Origin: Lepturacanthus savala
Lineage: Eukaryota > Chordata > Actinopteri > Scombriformes > Trichiuridae
Assembly (NCBI GenBank): GCA_030544235.1
Contig: CM060470.1
Coordinates: 24,296,098-24,360,097 of the forward strand
Length of the DNA: 64,000 nucleotides
Direction of reading: 5' to 3'
The translations under genes and the position numbers were made by a program. Positions 33,701 to 45,200 of the stretch are shown piece by piece; position 1 is the first letter of the stretch; the number at the start of each line of letters is the position of its first letter. The notes beneath the pieces are model-generated. The model searched no databases and was not told the origin of the DNA. It worked only from the letters and a program-made list of their open reading frames with translations.

Positions 33701-35030
33701 GTGCAGCTCAGCTTGCTGATGGCTGATTGAGGGCACCTGTGTGATGTGGGCTGAGTGTTATAGATGGCTCCTTCTTTTTGCTATGATCTTAGAAACAGAG
33801 TAGAAAAGATGCAGACGGACCATTTGACTCATGGACCCAGCTGTCTGTTGATACTCTTAATTTGACTTTTTTGTCTTTTTTCTTAGTATGTTCTTTTCTC
33901 TTTACGTCAAACCTAGTGTTGGGTCTCACATATTGCACCTTCTGACCCTGTCATCACGGTATACTTGGAAGATTTTTGAGAAATGTAGACTGAACATTCC
34001 CTGGCAGGAAACTCTGTTAGCCAGGTTAAAAACATGCCTGCAGTGTTGTTAAAATAATGCTGAGATCATCTTGGAAAACAAAGTATGATCTATAAATCTT
34101 CTTCACATTCTGTATATGCCTCTAGGTTTTTATTTATTTTTTTTATTCTACCCATCCCACATGGGGAATGGGCGGTTCAGTAAAATATTTGAAGCATTAG
34201 CATTAAAACAACTGTTTCTGTAACCCGTGCAAAACATCTGTGTGAAATCTGCAATGCTTTAGACAATACAAATTATTAGAAGCTTACCAAATAGCTCTTG
34301 GTGTGCCTCAGCATTTTGCACAGACCAACGATTTTATAATCTAATCAACTTCTCATTATGATTGGTCTATTGTTGATTTCTGTGCCAAAACGTTAACACC
34401 CCTGTCACAGCTTCCGCCAAGAAATAAATTAATTTCTCCTTTTCCGCCAAATACCAATTGGGGCTTAAGCTGGCCCAATTTCAATTGCTTTCCATTAATG
34501 TTTTAATTTAGAGGATTTGCAGATTGTGATTCATATTTGCACTCTTCACAACTGTCAAAAATTTAAAAGAACAATACTGTCCATGTTCCTGTGTTTTTTT
34601 TCATGCCTAGGTTTTTAGAGAAAGGTATGTCTCTCCACATATCTCAATTCAATAAGTTTGTAAACTTGAATATTCCAAATGCGAAAGAAAATTCAATGTC
34701 TGCCACATTTCTTTAGACTTTAAGGAAACATGAGTGTGTTAACAGTCAGAGGACTAGTAGATAAGGCTTATATTTAGATTGTAATGTTGAATGAAGGCAC
34801 CGGCATATATTCAGCACCTACCAGTGTCGGTGCAAGGCTGATGGAAAGTAAGCATGAAATCCCTATACACAACTTTTATGATTTAAAGATTTTGTTTTGT
34901 GCCAATAAGATGATTATTCAAGGTTTCTCTGCTTTTCAAAACATGCTTCATACTTGATGAAATGAACACATTAAAATAGTTTTCTTCCCTAAAAATGTTA
35001 TACATACTTTTTGTTGCATGTGCATAATGA
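30739..35030. other. No gene seen; one GC-richer block and small repeats
   Basis: A GC-richer stretch at about 31240-31800 has longer frames (84-94 codons) in several phases but no recognisable domain. A palindrome cluster lies at 32447-32490, and a direct duplication of TTAACCTTACCTCAAC lies at about 32512-32543. The rest is AT-rich without recognisable content. Confidence 0.5.
32447..32490. repeat. Cluster of GATC/CATG palindromes
   Basis: TGATCATGAG and CTCATGATCA are perfect 10-bp inverted arms about 11 bp apart, followed directly by the overlapping palindrome TGATCAGCTGATCGATC. It could form a small branched hairpin; no function can be read from it. Confidence 0.7.
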
Positions 35031-35285
35031 AGTAAATCACCTGATCTACTTTTAGTACTTTTATGCTGCAGCTCTTTTTATCTAAGTATCATGCACATGC
35101 ATTTCATGATTAAAAGTAGGTATTATACTATAATAATATTAGGAACAACAACAACAATAATAGAGAACAGTAATCTTCAATTCTGGACTTTTACTTGAGT
35201 TTTTTTCTTTATAACTGTATTTCTACTTTTCCTCAAGTACAGAATTAGAGTACTTTTACTTGAATGTGGGAAGTAGATATGCAAT
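35030..35285. mobile_element. Fragment of the hAT-like GTACTTTTACTT family
   Basis: Words such as CTACTTTTAGTACTTTTATG, TTTCTACTTTTCCTCAAGTA and GAGTACTTTTACTTGAATGT are typical of the family, but neither terminus is preserved. Confidence 0.5.
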
Positions 35286-36813
35286 GTCCTCTGGGAAGTT
35301 TAGAGGATAAACAGTGTGCAGCAAATGCGACCAGCTGGGGAGCTTGCAGCCAGTAAAGAATGAAATAAAGCAAAAACTTGCAAAAGGGCAGCTTCTTAAA
35401 ATCACCAGTGATTCGGGGAAAGCTGTTTCACTGTGGAAACATGGCCTCGTTGTAACAACAGATAAAAACTTCCAACCTGTTCCCAGGGTCCTGTGTTCCC
35501 CATTTCAACATTCTGTTAACACACATTAACCCTCTTATTAACCCGACATGGCATAGAATATTAAAGAGTCTGGGTGGTTCTGTGGATAAAATTTTACTCA
35601 AACTTGACTCAAACTCTTGTTTGGGTTGGGTTTGATCCACAAAACTATCCAGAAAGTTTTATTGCTGCATGCCATATCATTAAAAACCAATGTTCTCTGC
35701 GGGTCCGATTTTACCGTATTTTTGATGATTTGATTTGATGAGATTTTCAACACTCTTCAACCCTCTAACCCTAACCCTAAACTGGATTTAATTACATACT
35801 TGAGTAATGATGTCATATTTTGAAGCCAGATGTCAGTGTGAAAGTTAGATTAAAAAATATGTATGCTAAGCTATTTTCACCTAAGCTATAACATTAGGTG
35901 GTGAGAAACAGAAGGTGAATGTCTGCAAAGAGATATTCATGTGGTTATAAACTTATCATCAAAATACACTGTACACACACAACACAGGGGTACACTGTTC
36001 TCAACTATTATAAGCTATGCAAACCTTTAGAGCAGGGGTGTCCCTCCAGGACCAGAGTTTGACATATGTGCTTTACAGAAACATAAAAAAATACACACAA
36101 CACACATGTACACTGTTTTAAAATGCTAAGATGTAATGAACTATGCAATTCATACACAAGAGAAACGTACAGTTAGGGGCTAGAGGGAACATTGCCCACT
36201 CCTATTTTTTGCCCCCTCGGTTTAAATTATGAATAAGAAATGAATCATAATTTATAAAAGTCAACTTCCACTGAGCCTCCACCATTGTAACATAGTGATT
36301 TAAACTTTTCTGTGGATTCAATTGCCGTGTTTTGTGCAGATCTCATTTCTAATAATTCACTAGCCAGGCTATCTCAGTGTAAATCTATGCTATGTTTGAC
36401 TGTCTTTTGTGACCGCTATCACATTAATTTTCTGCTTCTTGATTCAAGCGCAGGGCTTGACATTTTAGTTCAAAGTATTTGAATTCTCCATATTTTGTTA
36501 TAAATATACATAGTTACTGCCTCTATATGTTGAAATTTGGCTGTAGCAAAAAACAATGACATGTATGGTACTGTTGAGGACACCAGCAACATCTGTCCCC
36601 TTTTCTGACCTAACCACCCGCCCTGCCCCCTGCTATAAAACCAACGAGGTGCAGCTTCGCTGTCAATCCAGCTGTTATGCTCCCACGCTAGCTGCAACTA
36701 ACAGAGGCTAACCAGTGAGGCATAAATACCTTATGAACTGCTGTTGGGGGCCCTGTTAGTCATGTTGGGGTGAGGAAGAATGACTCACTGTCTTCCCTTT
36801 ATTCATCACATCC

Positions 36814-36834
36814 GTGTGTGTGTGTGTGTGTGTG
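36814..36834. repeat. (GT)10 microsatellite
   Basis: About 21 bp of GT, followed by a T tract and an A tract (36838-36852). Confidence 0.9.
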
Positions 36835-37550
36835 TCCTTTTTTTTAAAAAAAAGTTTTGTGTACAATGAAAGTGTGCAAAGAGTACAAACACTGTGAAGC
36901 ACCACGTAGAATGAAATAACAGCAGTAACAAAAGGAAGGATATATATAGATAAAGTCCCAACACACCTAGTTACAGTAGTTACATGATAAGCAGTCTGCT
37001 GGTTTTAAATCCAGCCATACAGCAGTACAACAATAAACTCTGAGTAACTCATTTAAAAAAGAAAAAAACTGAAATAAGACCTGGCTCAAAAAGAGTCTTT
37101 CTTTTATTTACGGCAGAGAAAGATGTTTGGAGTTAACCAGCCAAGATACTCTGTCTGTTAAACTGGCAGTTGATTGCAGTATGTGTAATGCAACTAAACC
37201 TATGGCTTATTAACTCGTAAAGGATAGGATAGTCTATGTTCTGTGCAAGATGGCCACTGTGCCTGCAGTCTGTATTGGTCAATTACCATAGTCAGGTTAG
37301 ATGTTTTTGTTTAAAGGTAGAGTATGTCGGACTTCCTTAAAATCTACTCATAAAAAACTCATCTCATACAAAAGTAATCCATTTCAATAAACACTCACGA
37401 CCCACTAGAAGTGTGTGTAGGTATGTTTATATGCAGAGACTCTGCCCTCTGCCTGTAATTGTATTATTTCTCATGGTTTTGGTGGGTCCAGGACACTTTT
37501 GGACATCAATCTTTGGTTGCTGTGCCTCTGGAGAGCAGAGAAGGCACAAT

Positions 37551-37600
37551 ACCTAATAACGGTACATAGCATTTAGGAATGCTATGTACCGTTATTAGGT
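37551..37600. repeat. Perfect 23-bp hairpin with 4-nt loop
   Basis: Arm 37551-37573 (ACCTAATAACGGTACATAGC plus ATT) and arm 37578-37600 are exact reverse complements around TAGG. There are no mismatches over 46 paired bases and no extension beyond, and neighbouring DNA shows no transposon end or target duplication. It is either a very recent fold-back or a sequence kept perfect for a reason I cannot see. Confidence 0.95.
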
Positions 37601-38040
37601 CTTCTACATTCTCGTTGAGAGATATATCTTTTTTTTTTATGAAGGTAATGTGATTCTTGTCCCTGTTATGGCTTTGGGGAGGAGGTTGTTCTCCACTCAA
37701 ATGCTAAACATATTATCTCATAAGGCAATAATGACCAGCTATTAACATATGAAAATAAATGCTTTTCTGAATGTAATATGTTTGGGTTTCCAAAAGGCCA
37801 AAAGAGCAACATAACATTATCAGTTATCCCCAATCAAATGTTTGGCTCTGGCACTGTGGCTGGATGATGATGATGAAATGGGTGTGTGCTTGGGTGGTGC
37901 TGGTGACCAGCCCTCCATGGCCAGTTTACAATAGAAGCTTCACTTTTTCCAAAGTATGTCAAATAGTTGAATTTCCGAGGTGACATCAGGTTATGTTTTC
38001 GAGCCAGCTTTTTCCGTTAAAATAAAACCTGTGAGCCAAT

Positions 38041-38074
38041 TGTCTTCATGGAGGTCAAAAACGTCATGAAGACA
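38041..38074. repeat. 10-bp perfect inverted repeat, 14-nt loop
   Basis: Arms TGTCTTCATG (38041-38050) and CATGAAGACA (38065-38074). It lies 440 bp to the right of the 37551 hairpin. Confidence 0.8.
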
Positions 38075-39376
38075 AGTGGAGCAATTATTGGGAGACTGAT
38101 TTGGTGGAACTATCTGCGTGTGTGTGCATATTTTTTAATACCCAAATAGGCTTTATTCTACATTATTATGACTCTTTGAATGGAAAAAAGAAGTCTGTAT
38201 CTTTCCATCGGTCCTCCCAGATTTTATATACTGATAATAACCCAGGTTTTCTGTGTTGTTACTTTGAAGTGGAGCTGTTAACAGTTAGAAATATCGATAG
38301 CATAATTCTATGTCCTTGAGAGCATACACACCGTTTTTAAGATTAAGTGGTATTTTCCTTTAGAACAGTTTGTACTTTGTTTTCTTAGCAGTGTATTATG
38401 TTTATTTCTCCTGCCTTCATTGTTGTGTTTTTCTGACCACTGCATGACCACACTGCAACAAAATCCCCTCTGAAGAATTGCCATACACAAATGTAATTAT
38501 GGTCATTTGCATTTTGATCAGATCTCATCTCATGACCTCACTCAGATTTCATAGGGTTTTGTTGGCATAAGTTAATTGTTGAATATAATAAGGAAACGAT
38601 ACACACTGCATTGCACACTGCAACTAGATGATTGCTGAATGAAGGGAATTGGGCTTCATGAGATCTTTCAAAGAATGACGTTTTGGAAATATTCTCTCAA
38701 ATCTTTTGGAATATTCAGTCTCTCAAACAACCATGCATACTTACATAGCTTAGATACTCTGTTATTTGGCATTTCATCAGTCACTTCTGTAACTTCACTG
38801 TTGTGGTTACCAAACAACTGAACAATACTTAACATACTGGCTACCATGAAGCAACCTAATAATGTCCATTCCAAAGCACATGTTATAATATACAAAGATG
38901 ATTCATTCATTCTTCTGTCTGTTTTCATGTTTTTGAATGTGTTTTTTACAATGACCATGTGTGATAATCATGGTTGGCTGTGCAGGAACCACCAAAACAC
39001 ATTGTCATTTAACTACTAGATATGAAACAGCTTCCCTCATGCACATGCTTTGTCAAGATTTCTGATTTTCTTTGAGTTAATATCTGGGTGCAGTAAATTC
39101 AATACAATATACCAATGAGTAATGCATTCACAATTTCCTTTGACTATTCATTTGTTTAACTCTTCAACACATGCTCATTTAAATTATGAAGAGGGATTTT
39201 CGATTTGAATTTGAAGAAACACAGTAGAAAGGTTGACTGTACATCAAGGAAGTAGCTACAGTCCTCTGGTGCTGAAGCTCTTTCTGCTGTTGTCTCCATG
39301 TCCATGGACAGATGAGCTTCACAAAGAGATTTCATCTGCAAAATGAAATAAAATTAAAAATCAAGTCATCACAAAG

Positions 39377-39511
<135 letters not shown>

Positions 39512-40002
39512 GTAAAAAAATGCAAAACCATAATAACTAATATCCATAACACACACCTTTACTACATTATACACAGACATAGAGACATAGCCGTACAAAC
39601 ACACACACACCTAGACTACATTACACAAACAGCTGCTTTCTTAACCTGATTTAGTGATCATTAACAGTCTTTACAAGCAGAAAAACAAGGAAAAATCATT
39701 AATCATTAAAACATTAATGTTGATATTTTATTGAAACTGAGTCTTTATTTATTCAGGAAAAAAACAGCCCATAATTATTTTTTTTATGTCAAAACATGTT
39801 TTTACAGCAACAGCGTTTTGCGACAAGCAACTCATTTTGATAGAGCATGTCACATTTGTTACATCTAGATCTTAGACCACAGTACATTAAATGGCACTGT
39901 GCTTTCAGGTCAACCAAGAAATTGGACCCTCCAACAAAAAAAAACAGAAATGCACTTATTTGCTGATACAACTCTTATATAATTTATAAAATAAATATGA
40001 AT

Positions 40003-40360
40003 CAAGAGCCAGCAGCCTGTTAGCTTAGCACGAGCTGGAAACACAGGGAAAAGAGACAAAGCCTGGCTCAGTACGAAGGTGACATAATTCTACTACCAGC
40101 TCCCTTACCAATGAACATGTAATAACTTGTTTGTTTAAATCAAACTAAAACAGACACGTTGTGGTTTCCTAGGGGTTATGTGCCAAGCTTCTTCTTGGCC
40201 CAGGTGAAGTCTTCTAGAGTCTCGCACTGTTGCCTGGCAACCTCACGGTGATGACAAGACTACAGGAAGTTACTGCACCCGGCTAAGAAATCACCCACCG
40301 AATTACACCCTGGGAAACCACAACTTGTCGCCTACTTAGGTTTTTGTATGGATTAAATAC
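40003..40360 (+). mobile_element. Teleost interspersed repeat, TAGCTTAGC...CTGGAAACA type
   Basis: CAGCAGCCTGTTAGCTTAGC, GCTGGAAACACAGGG, AGCCTGGCTCAGTACGAAGG and AACTTGTTTGTTTAAAT occur in the order seen in a very common fish non-coding repeat. A second part (about 40190-40360, ending GTTTTTGTATGGATTAAATA) is consistent with the same element. Termini are not clear. No coding sequence. Confidence 0.6.
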
Positions 40361-40475
40361 ACAAGCAAAAATTATTAAAAATATGGCAGGAAAGTGACAC
40401 ACTTATGACTATGGTGCAGCTTTAAAAAAATGGAAAAATTGTGCTAATTTTAAAAAGGTTAAACCATTTGATTTC

Positions 40476-41252
40476 CAGTAGTGAAAAGTAATGAATTAAG
40501 TACATTTACTCACATATTTTGAGTACTTTATACTTTACTAGTGTTTTAATTTGGTGCTACTCATACCTCCTCTCCACTACATTTATCTGACAGCGTTAGT
40601 TACTTTTCAGATTCAGATTTGACACACTAGATAATATAACAAAATACAACACTTTGTTGAAGATGAAACCAGTGGTTTCCAATGTTTTTGTCTTTGAAAT
40701 CTTAGAAACAGTATTTGGGTCACATCAGCTCCACTATCTAGTGATTTTTCTCTCTAAGCTCACATGGTTTAATTTCAATAAGTCATATCATCAAATATTT
40801 CACCAAAATCAAGGATTAGAGAAAAATATCAAAAGTGAAAACAGATTTCTGTATCAGATTTTTTTTATTTGTTCGTTCCCCCACTAATCATTTTGATTCT
40901 GCAAATTTATTTGCTGACCCATTGGAGGGGCCCAACCCCTAGGTTGGATATTGCTGGATTTAATTACCTTAATATATATGGAGTAGTTCAAACTACAAAC
41001 AGTATAATATTCTACACTGATGCTTCAGTATAAATCTAATGATGTCATTCATATTAGAGGGATGAAACAAGAAACACAACAAGAACATTAATGTTTCAAG
41101 TACATTTTACTGCTAATACTTTAATACTTTACTGTACTTTTGATTAAGAATATTTTTTCTTTGCTTACAGGACTTTTACTTGAAATGGAATACTTTTATT
41201 TTGTTGTACTATTACTTAAGTGAAGTATATGAGTACTTCCACCACTCCACTG
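40476..41252 (+). mobile_element. hAT-like GTACTTTTACTT family, longest copy (777 bp) with 8-bp duplication
   Basis: Left end CAGTAGTGAAAAGTAATG; right end GAGTACTTCCACCACTCCACTG. Flanks TTGATTTC (40468-40475) and TTGATATC (41253-41260) match at 7 of 8 positions. The interior holds the family landmarks CTCCACTACATTTATCTGAC and ACCAGTGGTTTCCAATG. Non-coding, so a passenger element. Confidence 0.85.
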
Positions 41253-41260
41253 TTGATATC

Positions 41261-42188
41261 ACACAAAATTTTGACTATAGTCTTGAAGAGTCTCTACTCC
41301 AGAGAAACACTTTGATATTTTTCACTGTAAGGGCACCATGACCTAAATCAGACAACAATCTAAGGAGCAGAAGGATAGTGGGCACCACATTTGCTTACAA
41401 CATGAGGCTTATAATTTTTAGTTTTCTTTCCATTTCATACAGACTTCGGCTCCTTGCAGTGTCTATAGGTTTAGTGAGGCAAAGTCAGTCAGTTTCCCCC
41501 TGCCCCAACACTCACACTGCTTGAAGAAAGTGTGCTGGTCACATGAGAGCGGGCCACCATCACAGACACTGCTCTAACATAGCCTGGTTGACATTACATA
41601 TGGGGGTGGCATCAACACTCCACTGCTTCCAACCACATCAACACAATTGGAGGGAGGAGGGGTTCATCCAAAAACATTGCTGCTGGACACATGCAAAGAT
41701 GAAAGAGCCAGTGAGTTCCCTGTGGTGCAAACACCAGCCACTGGAAAAAGTACTCATGTGAGTATTTTTTCAATGATCAGTCTTGCATGTCTTAAACAGC
41801 CAGAAATGCAAAACCACTACATAGTAGATCTGAATCTCAGCTTCAAGTGGCATTTTCCACTTTGTTGCCCACAATATTGCATTGTATTATCTGATGGCAC
41901 TTCTTCCTAGGGTAATGTTCAAACTGAATGCTGTATTCTTTACTGATCTTCCGGTTTCAAGGATTGTCCACAAACCTCTAGCCGCCTTGTCTAGGAATTA
42001 ATGCATTTCAACCTCTGTAGTTCATTTAGTCTCTTCCTCTGCAGTTCCTTTCATATGCTTAGCGGGTCCTTGGACCTCACCCAGTACAGGAAGTTGAACT
42101 TCTCATGTCCACCTTTCAAGTGTTTCCAGCCAACAGGGAAAGAACAGGACACACACACATACAAAAGAAAGGACAGACAGATAGAGAG

Positions 42189-42238
<50 letters not shown>

Positions 42239-45200
42239 TGGGGAAAAAAGAGAAAGATAGAGTGAAAACAGATTCCAAGGATAGATTTCATTGTGTCTTT
42301 TTGGTGGCTTTAATTTCCGACCTCTGCAGCTGTGAACACTGTTGCTTCTCTACTGTTTTGGTGCTGTGTTGGTCACGGTTATGAATTAAACACTGTCCTC
42401 AATGTTGTATTTTATGGCCAGATGTCTAGAAACTCAAATGTTTTTGTCTATGCCATGTGTTCATACAGTAGCTAAAGCCTCCCTAAGGTTTCAGTTTTAT
42501 TGAAAGACAAGAACCATTGACAAACACTTTGCCAAATGAGATGCAGTTTGAACACAGCAAAAGCAAGAATTATTGTAGGAATGAGAAGAATAAGTCATAA
42601 TAAGTTAGCTTTTCCCTACACTAACATTGTGCTCTGACACAAAAACAGGGCCTTCAAAATTTATCTTTCCCTCCATTTTGTCTCCTTGCTCCTCTCTATT
42701 CCCCCGTGCACTCTTACACCACTCAATCACATTCCCTTCCCATTGCCTTTCACCAGTGCTTCAGCTCTGTAATGACAATCCCAGATGTGGCTTAATAAAT
42801 ACTCTGTGGCCTGATGATTGAACCCTAGCTTCACTCAGGGAACTTCACTGGAGATGCATGTTTCAAGGCACCAACAGATCAGCCCGCTCGTTCCGAAATG
42901 GAAGATGTTTTTACTCTTCAAGAATAGAGCGTGCAGGCTTGGGGGCTGGGAGAGAACCGTACTCTATGCACGCCCAGTGAGTATGTTTCACATTAGGGAC
43001 ACATCATATTTCATGTCTTTTTATCAAGAGGATGGTCAGGAGTACAATCTGTGTAGAGCTAGTGAGACCGCAAGCTAAAAATACATTAATGTGCCACGAT
43101 TCAGGCTGCAGTAGCACGCCCATTGCATGCATTGAAATGATTTAGTGGGGATCAACATCGGCAGCATCAGCAGGCCTAAAAACACAGTGTGTGTTTACAT
43201 CGTTGTGTATTATATAAGCCTTTCAACACTGGTCTCGAATGGCAGATCGAAAAAAGGAAGCATGTGACGGTCACTTGAGCTGAAGACAGAGAGACAAAGA
43301 GGTTGCACATATCTTGTCTTTCCTGCAATATTACATACAGCTGTCCCAGTGGAGGACTCAGACTGTTTGGGAAACAGGGGTGAAAAACGTAAAAAGGGCA
43401 TCAGCTGTATGCAGTGGGGCACCAGCACCCAAGCCGTTGATGCATGGCAAAATGCACTAGAAAGGGATCCATTAGTGCGCTTTTATCATGTTTTGAAGAC
43501 TTGAAGGGCACCCTAGAGGACAGTTTATCATGCTGTCTGGCCACCACTAGAGGGAACTATCATGATTTATCTTCTACGCCCCCATATGAGGTGATGTCTA
43601 CATGCTAATCAGTGTATAACTCAGATCTGTTGATGTATCTCTCTTTGTCTCCTTGCTATGCTTTACTTGTTCATGGTTTGGCCTCAAATCCAAAGTCAAG
43701 CATGTAAAAACCCATCCCTTCCCATCCACCCATTTTCCAGTTCCCTTCCAAGCTGTTTTATGATGCATGTTTGTAGCATTAACCCTTGACGTTGACCCCA
43801 CTGACTCACAACACACCCTCCTACACATTCTTGATGTTTACCTGCGATAAATCTAACCAGTACAGAACGCACAGCAAAACCAGAGCAATTCTACAAAAGG
43901 TTCAATATATACTCTACCAAAGCCTAAAGTGAATCTTACATTTCTATTTAGAAATGGTGACTACAGTAGTCTCGCGATACCAGATGATTGAAGATCTCTA
44001 CGCCTGCGGATCATTTGAGAGTTTCTAAACGCAAGATCGAGAGTTGCTTGGACGGTGGTGAAAATAGCCACTAATACGTGTACGCCACCTTACATGAAGA
44101 AAATGTTTTCCAAGAAACGTTGGTCTCCCCACATTCTCCATTATCTGTAGTAAAACTACTACAGTATTTAGTTTAACTAAATGTTTGTATCTAGTTTTAT
44201 AAAAGTTTAGAGACTAACTTGTGAGTCTGACTGCAGTAATATTCGACTAATTTCAAATGCAATGAAGATTTCCTGATGAAGTTCTGAAGACTGACACGTT
44301 GCCGATAAAGTACAAGTGATCAACAATGGGCAGGATTTTTTGTCTTTTCATAGTTACAGTTCATGATGTGATCCACAGGATTTTCTGGAGCGGAAGAAGT
44401 CCATGTGTTAAATCCAAAAGCAGAAATTTAAACAATGCTGGTGCTGGCACACAGAAACTCCCTTTCCCCCCCAACTCTGTCATCATCATCACATCTAGCT
44501 CTTCTCCCTCTTGGCTGTGAAGTACCAGAGCACATCCATCTTTCTGTCTCCCTTCTGGCTGCCATCTCTTTAACACCTCTTTAACACTGCTTGTCACTTA
44601 TTTCACCTCCAGCTCTAGCCCAGTTTCTGAACACCACCCACTGCCTGGCCTGTTTTTGATGGCTCATTAGGTTGGGTCAAGTCGTCCTCCATGTTTGCAT
44701 CTATGACATGCAGGGTGGAATTCATCCTGCACAGATTTTTTCGTCATTGTTAGATTAAAGTGATACCAGATCCAAAATCTATCTTTTGAGTAGGAAACAC
44801 ATGCCCCCTGTAGGCTTATAAAAATCATCTGTGATCAGCCTGAATTTACATCAGTTACAACAGATTCCAATCAGATTAGTTTCAGTCACTGGGGAAAACA
44901 GTTTCAAACCATTAATGGAAACTTCTTAAACTTCTGCAGCATAATCATCTTCTCCACTGATGGCATGCTCCAGGGACAGGGTGTTCTGATTTAAAAGATT
45001 CTGCCAGGATGCTGTCTTTTAAACTCATCTGATTATAGAAAGATGATAAGCAGATATAAAAATACAAACGTATGACTTATGACTCTATGAAAGATAGCTG
45101 AATGTATTAGAGTAGGTCATTGGTTTTTGTGGGTATTTGTGTCTTTTGTTGCTTTGGGTTTTGATTGAAGAAGACGCATCATGCACATTTCCACATCTAT

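Noticed and set aside
35761..35781. Telomere-like CCCTAACCCTAA
   Set aside because: Only about two and a half repeats; too short to call an interstitial telomere, compatible with chance.
42001..42384. 127-codon frame with a Lys/Glu-Arg-rich middle
   Set aside because: The middle is the (GAAA)n tract; the flanks show no similarity to anything.
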